A DNA stretch of 64,000 nucleotides from Aradus depressus (lineage: Eukaryota; Arthropoda; Insecta; Hemiptera; Aradidae): NCBI GenBank assembly GCA_963662175.1, contig OY759221.1:21005027-21069026 (forward strand), written 5' to 3'. The notes under the pieces were generated by a model. The model did no database searches and was not told the DNA's origin. It saw nothing but the letters and a program-made list of their open reading frames with translations. A program made the translations under genes and the position numbers. Positions 20,207-31,610 of the stretch are shown one piece after another (positions within the stretch are counted from its first letter, which is position 1; each line of letters begins with the position of its first letter).

Positions 20207-21265
20207 CACATGCTATATGAAATACTTCTTTTTCGAAAGTTGAAAAGATACATAAAAAAGTCTTAAATTAACGTCTTTAAAATCCTTTTTTTGCTCTATA
20301 ATTATCTGACCCTGTACTGCTTCACTAAACCCGAATTACATTAGGAACAAACAAATTTGAAAATTACTTTAAAAAGCTACAAACTTATTTGAAAATTATT
20401 GGGCCTAATTCGAATTGGGCGCATGTCGAAGAATAAACATGTAAGTATAAACAAATTTGAAAACTAATTTAAAAAGGCAAAAAAATAAATGGCTGATAAA
20501 TTCTGGAAATTTTTTTTAGAAGATTCTAAAATCATTTAACGTAGAAGTTATATACAGGGCAAATAATGTTAATAACCTTTTCAAAGATAATAAACCATTT
20601 TTTTTCCCCCCAAATGTATTTTCTAAGAAACTTGGAACAGGCTCCTTGGGGAAAAGTCTATCAATATAAGATATTACCTTGTAGCCCGGGCATGAGTAAA
20701 ATCATAACTTCGACAATATGTACGTCGTACAGCTGGGGAAGGGGAAAAAACACATTGTGGAATGGATCTGGAATTGCTATGCCTCACATAGACACTTTCT
20801 CTGAAATCAATTACATTATTTAAAAAAAAAAACAAGAAAAAAAAAACTGTTTCACTAAAACTTAATGTATTATTTAAAAGTTAATAATTACAACTGTTTA
20901 AATAAATTATATAGGTATATTTTTATTACTAATTGGTTAAACAAAGCAACATATGAGTCTAATATATTAAAAACAAAAATAAAAAAACTGCTCAATAGAA
21001 TGTATATATTTTCTATTAAGAAAAATTGAATTATTTCAAATTTTGTTTTATTACAAAAATTCTAACTTTTACTCTACAGTAATAATTAAATGTTTTTTAT
21101 ACCTAAGAATATATTCAACACTTAAAACAACGAAAGCAATTCTAAAACTATAACAAAAAAACAAAAGACGAAAAAAAAAAAAAATTTTGTTTGAATACGT
21201 TTTCATTTGTCTGGTACAACTGAGATGTCTTTGCACTTTAACATAAGGTAAGCCTACTCTGTTAG
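20207..21265. other. AT-rich, no gene; SINE tail scrap at about 20,680-20,705
   Basis: CTTGTAGCCCGGGCATGAGT is a plus-strand SINE tail remnant. The remainder is A/T-rich with poly-A tracts and no supported feature. Confidence 0.5.
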
Positions 21266-21522
21266 TTTGTTATTATGACTCATGACCGGGCTTTAACTAC
21301 AAGATTATATCGCCTACTACCAGAGAGCTCTTTCTTCACTCTGGTGGACAAGAGCCCAACTCTATTGTGGGAGTCTTAAATTTCGGCTATCCTAAATTTT
21401 TATACAGCTAGGATAGGGGTTTTTAACGAGTACCTGACAAGGCTCGGAACAATAGCTTATTGTCCCATCCGAAGGACAGTGTGCTTAAGTTTATTTTACC
21501 TCGCAGATAAAATAAATTAAGG
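21266..21522 (-). mobile_element. SINE lacking the tRNA head
   Basis: Runs from TTATTATGACTCATGACCGG to AGATAAAATAAATTAAGGG; the head is missing and several point changes are visible. Confidence 0.85.
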
Positions 21523-21599
21523 GAAATTAAGTAATAAATGAAAATAAATTCGTTGAAAAGTTTTCAACAGAATTACCTCTATATTCCAAGAATGAAAAA

Positions 21600-22380
21600 A
21601 AAAAAGTCTTTGTGTGCGTGACTGTGAACATGATAACTTCCAATAGAATGAATGTATCGACACGAAATTTTATATGTGTATCCAGAACCCTTTAAGAACG
21701 ATCCAATTGATTTTCAGCCATATCGACCAAAGAGAGTAAGGATGAGGCTTAACTCAAAAACTCTAATGACTGCCATTGTAATAAATGTATCGATACAAAA
21801 TTTCATATGTAAATTCAAAGCCCTATAAGGACGACATATATTAATTTTCAACGGAATTAGACGAAGGGGAGGGAGGGGTCATAGGGGGGCTCAACTCAAA
21901 AATCATAGTAATAGTTGACACAAAGTCTAGTATGAGGATTTAGAAGCCACTATTGTCAAATATTGAGTATTAGTCCAAACGGTCGATTGACTTTGGAGGG
22001 AGAGCGAAAACATAATTGATTAATTCTTGCTGGGGAAGTACATAGGCAATGATTTAATGACAATTTTTTTATTAACACAATAAATAATTATTTCTTTTGA
22101 GAATGATTTCATATTGTACATGCTTGTGTAATTTCTCCTAACCTATATGCAATGCAATGGTAAATCACCGGCAATGTACTTCCCCAGCTCGAATTATTTG
22201 CAATCAACTAAGTTTCTACTCTCCCTCTAAACTCCTTTTTATTGCCAATTTGGCTGAAAATCTATAGGTGTCATCTTTGTGAGGTTTTGGATCAATATAC
22301 TCAAAAATTAAATTTCTGGTTACATTCATTACACTGGCTGCACCCCTCTAATCCCTTTCTTCTCAAGTGGCAATTTAGCT
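21600..22380 (+). repeat. Dispersed ATCGACAC family, several internal units
   Basis: GAATGAATGTATCGACACGA near 21,647 is followed about 130 bp later by ATAAATGTATCGATACAA, then ACGAAGGGGAGGGAGG and a closing AATTCTTGCTGGGGAAGTAC. At 22,160-22,380 an inverted copy follows (GTACTTCCCCAGCTCGAATT), so the block forms a head-to-head arrangement. Confidence 0.7.
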
Positions 22381-22433
22381 GAAAATGAATAGGTTTAGTC
22401 CTCATGGCCTTCTGGATACACATATAAAATTTC

Positions 22434-22685
22434 TTGTTGATATGGTTTGGTTTTATGAATCATGCCCGGGTTTTAACTACGAGGTCATATCGCCTACTGC
22501 CAGAGCGCTCTTTCGTCACTCTGGTGGACATGAGCCCGACTCTACTGTGGGAGTCCTAAATTTTGCCTACCCTAAATTTTTATTCACCTAGGGTAGGGGT
22601 CTTTAACGAGTACCTGACATCGTACAGGCTCGGGACCATCGCTTAACGTTCCATCCGAAGGACGGCGTGCTTAAGTTGTTGATAT
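22434..22685 (-). mobile_element. 5'-truncated SINE with 10-bp target duplication
   Basis: The minus-strand SINE body (22,444-22,675) ends at GACGGCGTGCTTAAG without its head. TTGTTGATAT flanks it at 22,434-22,443 and 22,676-22,685. The perfect duplication shows that this truncated form was what inserted. Confidence 0.9.
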
Positions 22686-23984
22686 ATTCATTTTGTCGAA
22701 AGTTATCGTGTCCATAGAAACATACACATGAAAAACAAAAATTTAAAAAAACAAATTGTATCCAGGGTTCGTAAAACATAAAATTCTTGTAAAAAATCAA
22801 CATCGAATTTCTGACTGACTATTTTAAGTAATCAACCAAGAAACTCGAGGAAGAGGGAGGTTACATTCATTTTATTTTAAAAAATGTTAATTTAATGTGG
22901 AAATAACTGGCCTGAAAAAAAATAATTACTAATGATCATATTTTGTAAATAAGATGTACAATTCCAAAATAGAATTGTAAATAACATTATATTATACGGT
23001 TTGGAAGACAGGGATGGAGTGGGGGGGAAAAAGGCGGGACACCAGCTTCAGTTGTTGTCTCACTGCCCTCAGGGATGGACGTTCTGTCGTTTTGTCCAAA
23101 TCAAGCTAATTTTAGCAGGTAATCTTTTTATTTTTCATGTTTTCTGTACACCTTCTTATATCAAACAATTATTTCAATGACAAAATAAATGTTACTGATG
23201 TATGAATTATATATTTTAATTTTTTATGACATTTAGGCCTAAATACATACAATTTCATTGATACTTCAGTTTACGATAAAATATTTTACAATAAAACATT
23301 CTGTCAGTTTTCAATCTTCTGTGAACATTTTCTTAAACCTTAGGAAGTATTGTAATCATGCGAAAATCCGAGATCGAGTTTTCAATAAATTTTTACGTTT
23401 TAAGGTCCCTTGAATACCTTTTGATCTGTGAGTGCTCTATTGTCAAAACTATTGTAGCGATAAACTGTAAATTTGAATTGAAAATGAAGTTACATCGAGG
23501 CCTAAGTGCGTTTGACAAGATACCGCTTATATTTGTGACATTATCAAAAATCTTTAGAAAAAAAAATTGTAGAAAAAACTGAGAGTGACATTTTGTGTAT
23601 AAATTTTTTTTTTTAAGGTCTCTCGTTTTGCGATATACACTCTGAAAATCATCCTGAAATATCTTTTTTTTATTTAAACATTGTCTAATTTACACGAAAA
23701 TGTCTACTGAAAAATCGATTCTTTCCAAAAATGCTCCTTGCTTAATTTCAAACGTCTAAATGAAAGCTTACAATATACTTAAGTTATAGCTTCTTAAACG
23801 AATTTTTGGTGTCTTTATCCCTCTGCTTGTCAGGTGACGGAAAACAAATTTGTCCCACATCTTTCATTATCATTCTCTCCCTCTCTTTTTTCCCTCAGAT
23901 TCATTTCGTACTGGCATTACTGGGTATATGAACATCATTGCCAGAACTCCGCTGTGCAATTAAGGGAGAGGGGAGTGATCTGTG
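22686..23984. other. No gene recognised
   Basis: AT-rich. The segment 23,355-23,560 (ATGCGAAAATCCGAGATCGA, AGGTCCCTTGAATACC) is a diverged relative of the 336-bp repeat at 53,179 and 53,580. Confidence 0.5.
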
Positions 23985-24285
23985 TAAAGATGGTATGAGA
24001 AAGTCCTGTTTTGGCTATGTAACATATATATATTTACCTATGTAATCAGTCTAAAATTCGATGTAGAGTTTTCAGCGGAATTTCATGTTTACAAAAAACA
24101 AAAGGGCTCCTATTTATTTTCAGCTTAATGAAACAAAGGAAAAGGGTGGAGGCTTAATACAAAAATTTTAATAACTGCCGTTGTAATGAATTTATTGACC
24201 GAAATTTCATATATATATATAAGGACGACACCTATTAATTTTCAGGGGGCTCAACTCAAAAATCCCAATATCTGCTGATGTAGTA
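23985..24285 (+). repeat. Dispersed family block (start and internal unit)
   Basis: Begins with GGTATGAGAAAGTCCTGTTT and continues to AAGGACGACACCTATTAAT, the same order of words as in the 2,395 block. Confidence 0.65.
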
Positions 24286-24516
24286 TCAAAGTCGTGGGTT
24301 CGAAACCCGACCGAGGCCCTTAGTTTATTTTTTTAGCAGGTAAACTAAACTTAAGCACGTTGTCCTTCTGATGGGACGTTAAGCCCTGTACGATGTCAGG
24401 TACTCCTTTAAAGACCCCTGCTCTAGGTGAATAAAAATTTACGACTCCCATATTAGCGTCGGGCACTGCCCATATGACCTCGTAGTTAAAGCCCGGACAT
24501 GAGTCATAACTAACTT
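24286..24516 (+). mobile_element. SINE with partial head
   Basis: Begins within the head at AAAGTCGTGGGTTCGAAACC and ends at GACATGAGTCATAACTAAC. The central ACCAGAGTGACGAAAGAGC part is deleted. Confidence 0.85.
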
Positions 24517-25690
24517 TAAATGAAAGTTAATATTAAAATACAAGACACCATAAGGATGAAACTTATTAATTTTTTCCGCGAATTCGTTTGAGGGGAGGGG
24601 TAAAGAAGAGTTGTTTGTCTAAGTAAGCTATTGATTCTTGGAGAGAGAACGAAAATTTAATTGAGGAATTCCTGTTAAGTGCACAACCTGTGAGTCACTG
24701 ACATTTTTTTAACTTCTAATATTGAATAAAAGTTATTAAAAAGTTTAATTTTTATGAAATATTCTATATGCTGCTAAGTTTGATAAGAATTACATATCTT
24801 AATAACAGTATTGCAGTTGTTGACAGAGAGGAGTTGTTTATGGAGACTTGAATACTGAGAATTTCAACTTTTGGGATTAGGTTATTGTCTGTTTTTGTTT
24901 GCATGATGTCATCTGTGTTCTCATTTTTTTTTCTTCTTAATTTGTCAATTTTTTTAAATTTAAATAATACCAAGTAACTGTTGATCCGGTTGTATTTAAA
25001 TGTTTACATCTGTATTTTAATTAAGGTCCGGATCTAATTTGTATTGATGTTATAAAAATAGTATATTAGTAATTCTCAGTGTTGCCACCTGTTACCCACA
25101 ACATATTCCACATTGTAATATTATTTACCCAGCTGTACCAAGTATTTGGGAAGTTATATAGGGCAAAAATTCGAAGTTGAGTTGTCACTGGAATTTCATG
25201 TTTTCTGTTTTTTTTTTTTTTCAAAAATTAAAAAATATAATCTCTTAATAGAATGAATGTATCGACACGAAATTTTATATGTGTATCCAGAACCCCATAA
25301 GGACGGTAATCTAATGCTTTTCGGTCAAATGGGAGGGGGGAAGTGCTTAATACAATATCTCTAATAACTGCTAATGTTTTGAATATATGTGAATTTAACC
25401 CCTCTGGGGGGCGACAACTATCGAGTTTTAGCTAAATCGAACCATGGGAAGGGGAGACAACACAAAAACTTTAATATCTGCTGTTATAATGAATGTATTC
25501 TCACATTTTGATCAGTGGGAGCTCTATTTACACAATACAACAATAACTGCCGATGTAATAGATGTATCGATATGAAATTTTATATTTTAAATTAAAACCA
25601 CATAAGGACCTATTAATTTAGAGCGGAATCATTCGAAGGGAAAGGGAGGGAGGGTCGTCTAAAATAAATGTATCGATACAAAATTTATGC
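24517..25690 (+). repeat. Dispersed family, several internal units
   Basis: Units with ATGTATCGACACGAAATTTT and diverged versions occur near 25,255, 25,374, 25,488, 25,555 and 25,663, about 70-125 bp apart. The part 24,700-25,230 shows no other recognisable feature. Confidence 0.6.
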
Positions 25691-26282
25691 CTGTTTTCAT
25701 TCACTTAACCTAAGATATCTTCCTATCCTAGGGCGCCGGTAGCTCAGTGGCCCTTAGTTTATTTTATTTGGGAGGTAAAATAAACTTAAGCACGCCGTCC
25801 TTCGGATGGGACGTTAAGTAATGGTCCCGAGCCTGTACGATGTCAGGTACTCGTTAAAGACCCCCTGCCCTAGGTGAATAAAAATTTAGGGTAGACAAAA
25901 TTTAGGACTCCAAGAGTAGAGTCGGGCTCATGTCCACCAGAGTGACGAAAGAGCGCTCTGGTAGTAGGCGATATGACCTCATAGTTAAAGCCCGGGCATG
26001 AGTCATAAAACCTAACCTAACCTCTTCCTATTCTCCTCTAGCCTACTGAGGTCAGGATCTCGGGTTCCCGGCAGAGGATATTGCTAATGGGACAATAAGC
26101 CGTCCTGAGCCTGTGTGATGTCAGCTACTTATAAATGGCCCCTAGGTGAATAAACCTATGTAGGCAACATTTAGGACTTACATAGTAGAGTGAGACTCAT
26201 GCCCACCAGAGTGACGAAAGAGCGCTCTGGTAGTAGGCGATATGACCTTGTAGTTAAAGCCAGGGCATGAATCACAATAACT
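25686..26282 (+). mobile_element. Older SINE subfamily copy, split by a younger SINE
   Basis: Left part 25,686-25,731 (TTCATTCACTTAACCTAAGA) and right part 26,032-26,282 (CTCTAGCCTACTGAGGTCAG, TTCCCGGCAGAGGATATTGC, then the common SINE body) match an uninterrupted inverted copy at 50,101-50,390. The head differs from the main SINE. Confidence 0.8.
25718..26031 (+). mobile_element. Young SINE nested in an older one, 9-bp target duplication
   Basis: Starts GGGCGCCGGTAGCTCAGTGG (box-A-like) at 25,731, then jumps directly to CCCTTAGTTTATTTTATTTG, so about 55 bp of head including box B are deleted. Ends CATAAAACCTAACCTAACC. TCTTCCTAT flanks it at 25,718-25,726 and 26,023-26,031. Confidence 0.85.
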
Positions 26283-26814
26283 AATTTTATATTGTTTGTT
26301 TTTAAAGTTTGGAAATATCTGAATATCGCCATTGTGAATAAAATTTTGAAAGAAAGATCGTTGGAAAGCTCATGACAATGGCATCGTGTACCCTTTCACC
26401 AAGTGTATTCCTGCAAAAACTACAGTGGGAAGTGGCACCTCATTTTAAAGGTGTTTCAAATAGATTCAGCTTTTGATCATAACATTATTCAAAATGGCTG
26501 CCTATTATAACAAGTGTGCCGCCCCTCCCCCACCACAACACAACCACAATATAATACTGGGCTCAAAAGACTCAATCTTATTACAAAATTATTTACAATT
26601 AGTCCTTCGCCAATTAAAGTTTCCAAGTAATACAGTTTTATTTTCTCATATATATGTAGTATAGGGGCAGTTATGTAATCGGAAGGTCAGCCCTATTCCC
26701 TTAATATAAAAAACATTGTCGTTTTTGACCTTACGATAAATTAACACACTAATAACAATGAGCTATACAAGATTAGCGTGTATCTCTTTTGTAGATTACG
26801 ATATCTAGTTAGTT
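26283..26814. other. No gene recognised
   Basis: Nothing beyond short open frames without domain-like features. Confidence 0.5.
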
Positions 26815-27669
26815 AACTCATTATTTTCACACTCGCGTGGCGAAAATTTTTACACTCAGACGTCCAAATAATCCGTCTAAATTGGAGTTTTCTCTGAAAC
26901 CGGTAGAATGGAGTCCCAAAGAAGAAGCGGTCAAATACTTAGGGGTCCACCTGGACAGGAGGCTGTCTTGGAACTTCCATGTGAAGACAAAGCTGACGGA
27001 AGCACATGCCAGATTGGCTATGCTGTATCCTATCCTCAACAGGAAATCTCATCTACATCAAAAATGTTCCCTCCTTCTTTATACGGCTATTCTAAGACCA
27101 TTACTGACATACGGCAGCGAAGTCTGGGGTGGACTCTCAAAGACGAATGGGAAGCGGATCCAAGCGTTTCAGAATAAAGTATTGAGGATTGCAACGAACG
27201 CTCCATGGTTTGTTAGAAATTCGCAGCTCCATCGTGACCTCAAGTTTCCCACCATTGCTGAATTTATAAAATCCAAATTTCTAAACTATAAAGCCCGCCT
27301 AGCAGACACGAAAGGAGCAGTTGCTTTCAACCTGGGAAGACCTACCGAGCACCCACGACTTAAGCCCAGACTTCTTCAGGACCTCTTCCAAGAAGATACC
27401 TTATAAATTGATATTTCACTTAGTTATTATGGATTAACTAGGGCATTACCATTGATTGATAGAGGACATTTAATTTCATTTTTCCTTCTACAATTGATTA
27501 TACATTCATCTATATTATTTTACAAACGCTCTGACTCAACATGTATTAAGTAAGGGTAAAATTACCCATGTATTATAGTGATTAAGCTTCATGTTAATAA
27601 CACCATGTATAACATGAATTTGTTGATCTGGTGAAATAAAGAATTTACAACAAAACAACTCATTATTTT
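26815..27669 (+). mobile_element. 5'-truncated jockey-like LINE with 13-bp target duplication
   Basis: AACTCATTATTTT occurs at 26,815-26,827 and 27,657-27,669 and brackets a 5'-truncated element. It carries the C-terminal ORF2 piece, a 3' UTR of about 250 bp and a short tail (AATAAAGAATTTACAACAAA) instead of a long poly-A. The structure is that of target-primed reverse transcription. Confidence 0.92.
26828..27406 (+). pseudogene. Jockey-like ORF2 C-terminal fragment
   Basis: An open frame of about 190 codons ends with a stop at 27,404-27,406. It shows VKYLGVHLDRRLSWNFHVK (RT domain 7), LLYTAILRPLLTYGSEVWG, QAFQNKVLRIATNAPWFVRN and PRLKPRLLQDLF. This is the standard C-terminal order of jockey reverse transcriptases. 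There are no internal stops, indicating a fairly recent insertion. The start is not biological: coding begins at the truncation point, so RT catalytic domains and the endonuclease are absent. A related fragment lies at 7943-8188. Confidence 0.9.
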
Positions 27670-28315
27670 AAAATGAGAAACATCAATTAATTTATCTGTT
27701 GTATAGTTGTATCTCTATCTTCATAAGGGGGCTAGAGCGGTGGTAGGGCTAGCAACTGTGGCACGTTCCGAAGTGATCTGTACTGTGGCAGTTTCAGAAA
27801 ACTTGAAGTAGATTAAATCTGAAGTGAAACAGTATATTTCTAAGCAGCCCCAACACAGTAGACAGTCGTCCCTTTATTAAACTGACAGAAAGATCTAGAT
27901 TCGTGATGACCTATTGTACCTCTATGTATATTCTTAAGAAATTAATCAAGAAACAATTTTTGTAACGATTTTGAGGCTGGGCCACCGATTTTATACAGTT
28001 TAAGCCTCTTCTTCCTTAATAAAAGTGTTATACTTGTCTAAGATCTCTTTCCTTCTAGGTAATATTTGTAAAACTATCAACTTTTCTATGGTTTCATTCA
28101 ACATTTCTGTACCATCAATAACTAACAAGTTAAACACAAAGGATACTTTTTTTCAGACTGTACCTACTGGGCAATTACCTGTATTCATCAATGAGTCCAG
28201 ACCTAAGTGTTAATCATGAGAATCAGACCTAAGTTAATTTTCAATTCATATTTAATGTATTGTATTTTATAAATAAAAAATTAATTAATCTTTATAAATA
28301 AAACTGTTAGTTTTA
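27670..28315. other. No gene recognised
   Basis: Short open frames only; no domain, RNA or repeat could be supported. Confidence 0.5.
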
Positions 28316-28390
28316 GGCTGTGGTCGCATGGTATCACCATTGGTTTGCGGGTTCGTATCCCGTCCGGATGTCGTCGATAACTAGATAACA
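28316..28390 (+). repeat. tRNA-like (SINE head) fragment
   Basis: GTGGTCGCATGGTATCACC resembles a box A region and GCGGGTTCGTATCCCGTCC a box B. The stems do not form a clear cloverleaf acceptor, so a SINE head is more likely than a tRNA gene. It differs from the main SINE family. Confidence 0.45.
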
Positions 28391-28757
28391 CGTTTATAAG
28401 CTTAATATGCATCGTACATAAGGCCAAAAATAAAATAAAAAAATATTCATATGAAAAAAAACGTAAAATAATTTCAAAAAATTACCCCTCCTTCGATTTA
28501 GTAAATAGTGGATCCACTATTTATTCTTCTTCCGGTATTAAGGCCTTAATTACCGGTAATTAAGGAAAGTAATTAACTATTTAAAATTTTTTTTACTTTT
28601 TAATTGTTGCTAGGACGTGAGCCTAAGAAACCTAAATGTTTTATGTTAATAGAAAATTGAGAAGAATATTAAATTGAGGAAGAAGGATGCAGAAGTCTTA
28701 AACGTCTTAAAGGGGGACAAAGGATAAGTGTTTACCTCTTCAAACATATCATTCCTT
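28391..28757. other. No gene recognised
   Basis: AT-rich, with a short inverted word at 28,530-28,562 (TTAAGGCCTTAA and ACCGGTAATTAAGG). Confidence 0.5.
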
Positions 28758-29058
28758 TAGGTATGTGGGTTCGAAACCCGACCGAGGCCCTTAGTTTATT
28801 TTATCTGGGAAGTAAAATAAGCTTAAACATTCCGTTCTTCAGATGAGATGCTAAGCAACGGTCCCCAGCCTGTACGAGGTCAGGTATTCGTTAAACCCCT
28901 GCCTTAGCTGAATAAAAATTTAGGGTAGGCAAAATTTATGACTCCCACAGTAGAGTCGGGCTCATGTCCACCAGAGTGACGAAAGAGCGCTCTGGTAGTA
29001 GGTGATATGACCTTGTAGTTAAAGCCCGGGCATGAGTCATAAAACTTAACCTAACCTA
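28758..29058 (+). mobile_element. SINE lacking box A
   Basis: Starts at GTGGGTTCGAAACCCGACCG and runs to CATAAAACTTAACCTAACC. Its body is otherwise complete. Confidence 0.88.
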
Positions 29059-29089
29059 ATTTTAGCATATTTGAAAAAAATCGTCTGCC

Positions 29090-29440
29090 GCACTCTGATC
29101 CGTCTCTTCCTTTCGACATATTTCAAGGAAAATTAGTAGGTGCTGTCTTTATGGTTTTGCATCTATATGAAATTTAAATATAAAATTTCATATAGATGTA
29201 TTAATTTCAACGGCAGTTATTGGAGTTTTTGTGACAAACTCCCGTCCATTCCCCCCCCCTTTGGTCGATTTGGCTGACAAATTAATTAGGTATCTTACTC
29301 AGTGACTTTTGAATTATTATGTTAAATTTTGTTTTAATTGTCATCAACAGTTATTTTTAAGGTGTTTGAGTTGGCCCACTTTCTCTGATCCCCCACTTTT
29401 TCTTTTGCCAATTTAACTGAAATTTGAAAGTTAATTTCGA
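29090..29440 (-). repeat. Dispersed family block, inverted
   Basis: AGGTGCTGTCTTTATGGTTTTG and TTGGTCGATTTGGCTGACAA-like words are the inverse of the plus-strand units; a pyrimidine-rich part (CCCCCCCCTTTGGTCG) matches their purine-rich GGGGAGGG segment. Confidence 0.55.
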
Positions 29441-29809
29441 TTCACACACAACAGTGCCGAAACCGGCCCGTGATTCCGCCGGCCGTGATCATATATTGAT
29501 TTATATTCACGTTGGTCAGTGTTTGTTGTCGTAGTGCACATGATGGCCGAGTATGGCCAAGTTCTCGAACGATGGATGACCTATTTACTTACCTGGTGTT
29601 TTCATTTCTGCTCCTATTTTACTCCAGAGAGTATCCTTGAAATCTGTGTCCATCTGTGCGCACTAACACAATATGTTTTTTTCGTCATTCATGAAAACCC
29701 GCTAATCTGCCAATGGCACGGCCGTGAAGGGAGAAAAATATCGACGACAAGTAACCAGACGATCACGCGCCGTGAAACGACCTTTAAAGTTTTTTTGATT
29801 TATAGAATC
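29441..29809. other. No gene recognised
   Basis: The open frame at 29,519-29,857 runs into the following SINE and has no domain-like features, so it is not called. Confidence 0.5.
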
Positions 29810-30062
29810 GCGTGTTCGAAACTTGGCGGAGGCCCTCAGGGAGGTGAAAGAACCTAGAGCACGCCGTCCTTCGGATGGGACGTAAGCTATGATCTCTAGC
29901 CTGTACGATGTCAGGTACTCGTAAAAGACTAACCTACCCTAGGTGAATACAAATTTAGGACTCCCACAGTAGAGTCGGACTCATGTCCATCAGAGTGACG
30001 AATGAGTGCTCTGGTAGTAGGCAGTATGGACTTGTATTAAAGCCCTGGCATGAATCATAATA
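29810..30062 (+). mobile_element. SINE, diverged, partial head
   Basis: Begins GCGTGTTCGAAACTTGGCGG and runs through CACGCCGTCCTTCGGATGGG to CATGAATCATAATAACTA. Confidence 0.85.
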
Positions 30063-31320
30063 ACTAACAATACTTTACTTCAAAATAGTCGTCGATAAAT
30101 CACCAGAAATGTACTTCCCCAACGCGAATCCATCAAATACGTTTTTGCTCTCCCTCTAGAACCAATACATTGATTAGGTTGAAAATCAATTGGTCTTTCG
30201 TGTTGAAACATTCGTTAGATAGTTCATATGTAGTTATTAAGATTTTTGTACAACTCCGCCCCTCATCAGGTCGGAAAATATGGAATTCCTGTGAAAACTT
30301 AATATCTTATTTCTGACGATTACATAATTTCCCCTATACTTGGTATATCTGTATTTCTTTAACTTGAAATTGGCAGTATTGTTCGCACTAACTCAAATAG
30401 TGACTGAAAACAACTGTTCCAAGAACTGTGTCCCATTTTATTTTTTGCGGAATTGTCTGTTCCTATTTCTGTTTTTCTTCACCAGATGTCCATTAGTTGC
30501 AGGCTGTTATTCTGTTCCGAACATTTCGTTGTAGTCAGCAGTAATGATTAAAAACTGCGTTGCTGGCTGTCCTGAGTGGTATTATTTATCTGTTGTCAAG
30601 TCGAAACCTGTCTGGTAGCGAGATGGGTTCTCATCCTTTATCACGCTTCCGTTTCCTTCTGCGTATTCAGACTCTTCTGAGCGATAGTCAATAAGATCAT
30701 CGCTCACTTTACTAATATATGAAAAGAGAAACTTTGTATATATGTCGATTGCATACGCTGCCTAAACCGTTGAAGATATATCAAAACTATGGAGAAATTG
30801 TTGATAATAAAAAGTTCTACAAAAAAAATATATATATTTCTGCGCTCAGCGCATGAAGGACTCTACACTCGAAAGAAAAGAAAAAAAGAAAGGAGATTTT
30901 AATTCATTACAAAATGTCCTGGTAAAGTTGAGGTTTGATTCCCCTGTTTTGGGTTGGTTGCCCTTAGTGAAAGAAGTCAGCACCAGAAACCAAAAATAGC
31001 CCTTCGTGGTGCTTCGTCTGCAAGAAGTTTGCCATGTCAAGAAGGGTGGTTCCTCGACGAATTCGGGTCTTCAGGATGAATCAGGGTGGTTACTGCCAAG
31101 TTTAGTGTTTTCTGCGTAGGTAAGTAGTGGATGTGTAGAGGAGAGGAGAGTGAGGCAAGTGTACCTTCTGTTGATGTGTTGCGGTACTCGCTTGCGTGAG
31201 TTTTTTGGTTGTGTTCTTTCTGTACATATGAATGCCTAATTGTTTCGTGGTCAGGAATGTAGTTTATGTAAGCGTTGTTCACGTGTAGTTTTGTCAATGT
31301 TGTAGTGTCAATTTTTGGAA
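30063..31320. other. Dispersed-family scrap, otherwise nothing recognised
   Basis: GTACTTCCCCAACGCGAATC near 30,110 is the inverted end of the dispersed family; the rest carries no supportable feature. Confidence 0.45.
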
Positions 31321-31374
31321 GAGAGTCAATTTAATAGAAATAAAAAACGTTGTCTTCCCACTGTTTTATTTTAT

Positions 31375-31416
31375 ACCAGAACCGGTTTTCGACGCAACAG
31401 CGTCATCATCAGTGGT
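31375..31416 (-). ncRNA. Hammerhead-ribozyme-like motif (left arm)
   Basis: Exact reverse complement of the motif at 31,478-31,519, with the same pairings on the minus strand. Confidence 0.65.
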
Positions 31417-31477
31417 TCATCCCACCCACACAGCACAGCGGTATGCTTCCAACCGCTGTGCTGTGTGGATGGGATGA

Positions 31478-31519
31478 ACCACTGATGATGACGCTGTTGC
31501 GTCGAAAACCGGTTCTGGT
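31478..31519 (+). ncRNA. Hammerhead-ribozyme-like motif (right arm), best example
   Basis: In order: ACCA, CTGATGA, T, GACGC-tgtt-GCGTC, GAA, AACCGGTT, C, TGGT. Stem I (ACCA/TGGT) and stem II (GACGC/GCGTC) pair perfectly. AACCGGTT is self-complementary, as in small hammerheads proposed to act as dimers through stem III. The only departure from the canonical core is the single T after CTGATGA. Predicted cleavage would follow the C at 31,515. Confidence 0.65.
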
Positions 31520-31610
31520 ATAAAATAAAACAGTGGGAAGACAACGTCTTTTATTTCTATTAGAAATCTCGTCCCACAACATCTTACTATCACATATGAG
31601 AGTCAATTTA

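Larger units (their letters stand above)
31321..31610. mobile_element. Palindromic element with two opposed hammerhead-like motifs
   Basis: GAGAGTCAATTTA is present at 31,321-31,333 and 31,598-31,610 (13-bp target duplication). Between them is a near-perfect palindrome at about 31,332-31,563 (arms about 105 bp around CCTTCCAACC-like centre), then a roughly 34-base tail (CTCGTCCCACAACATCTTAC, then TATCACATAT). Each arm carries one hammerhead-like motif pointing outwards from the centre. No protein is encoded. Confidence 0.9.

Noticed and set aside
25731..25752. tRNA gene start (GGTAGCTCAGTGG)
   Set aside because: Box-A-like sequence belongs to the SINE head; no cloverleaf, and the rest is SINE body present in many copies.
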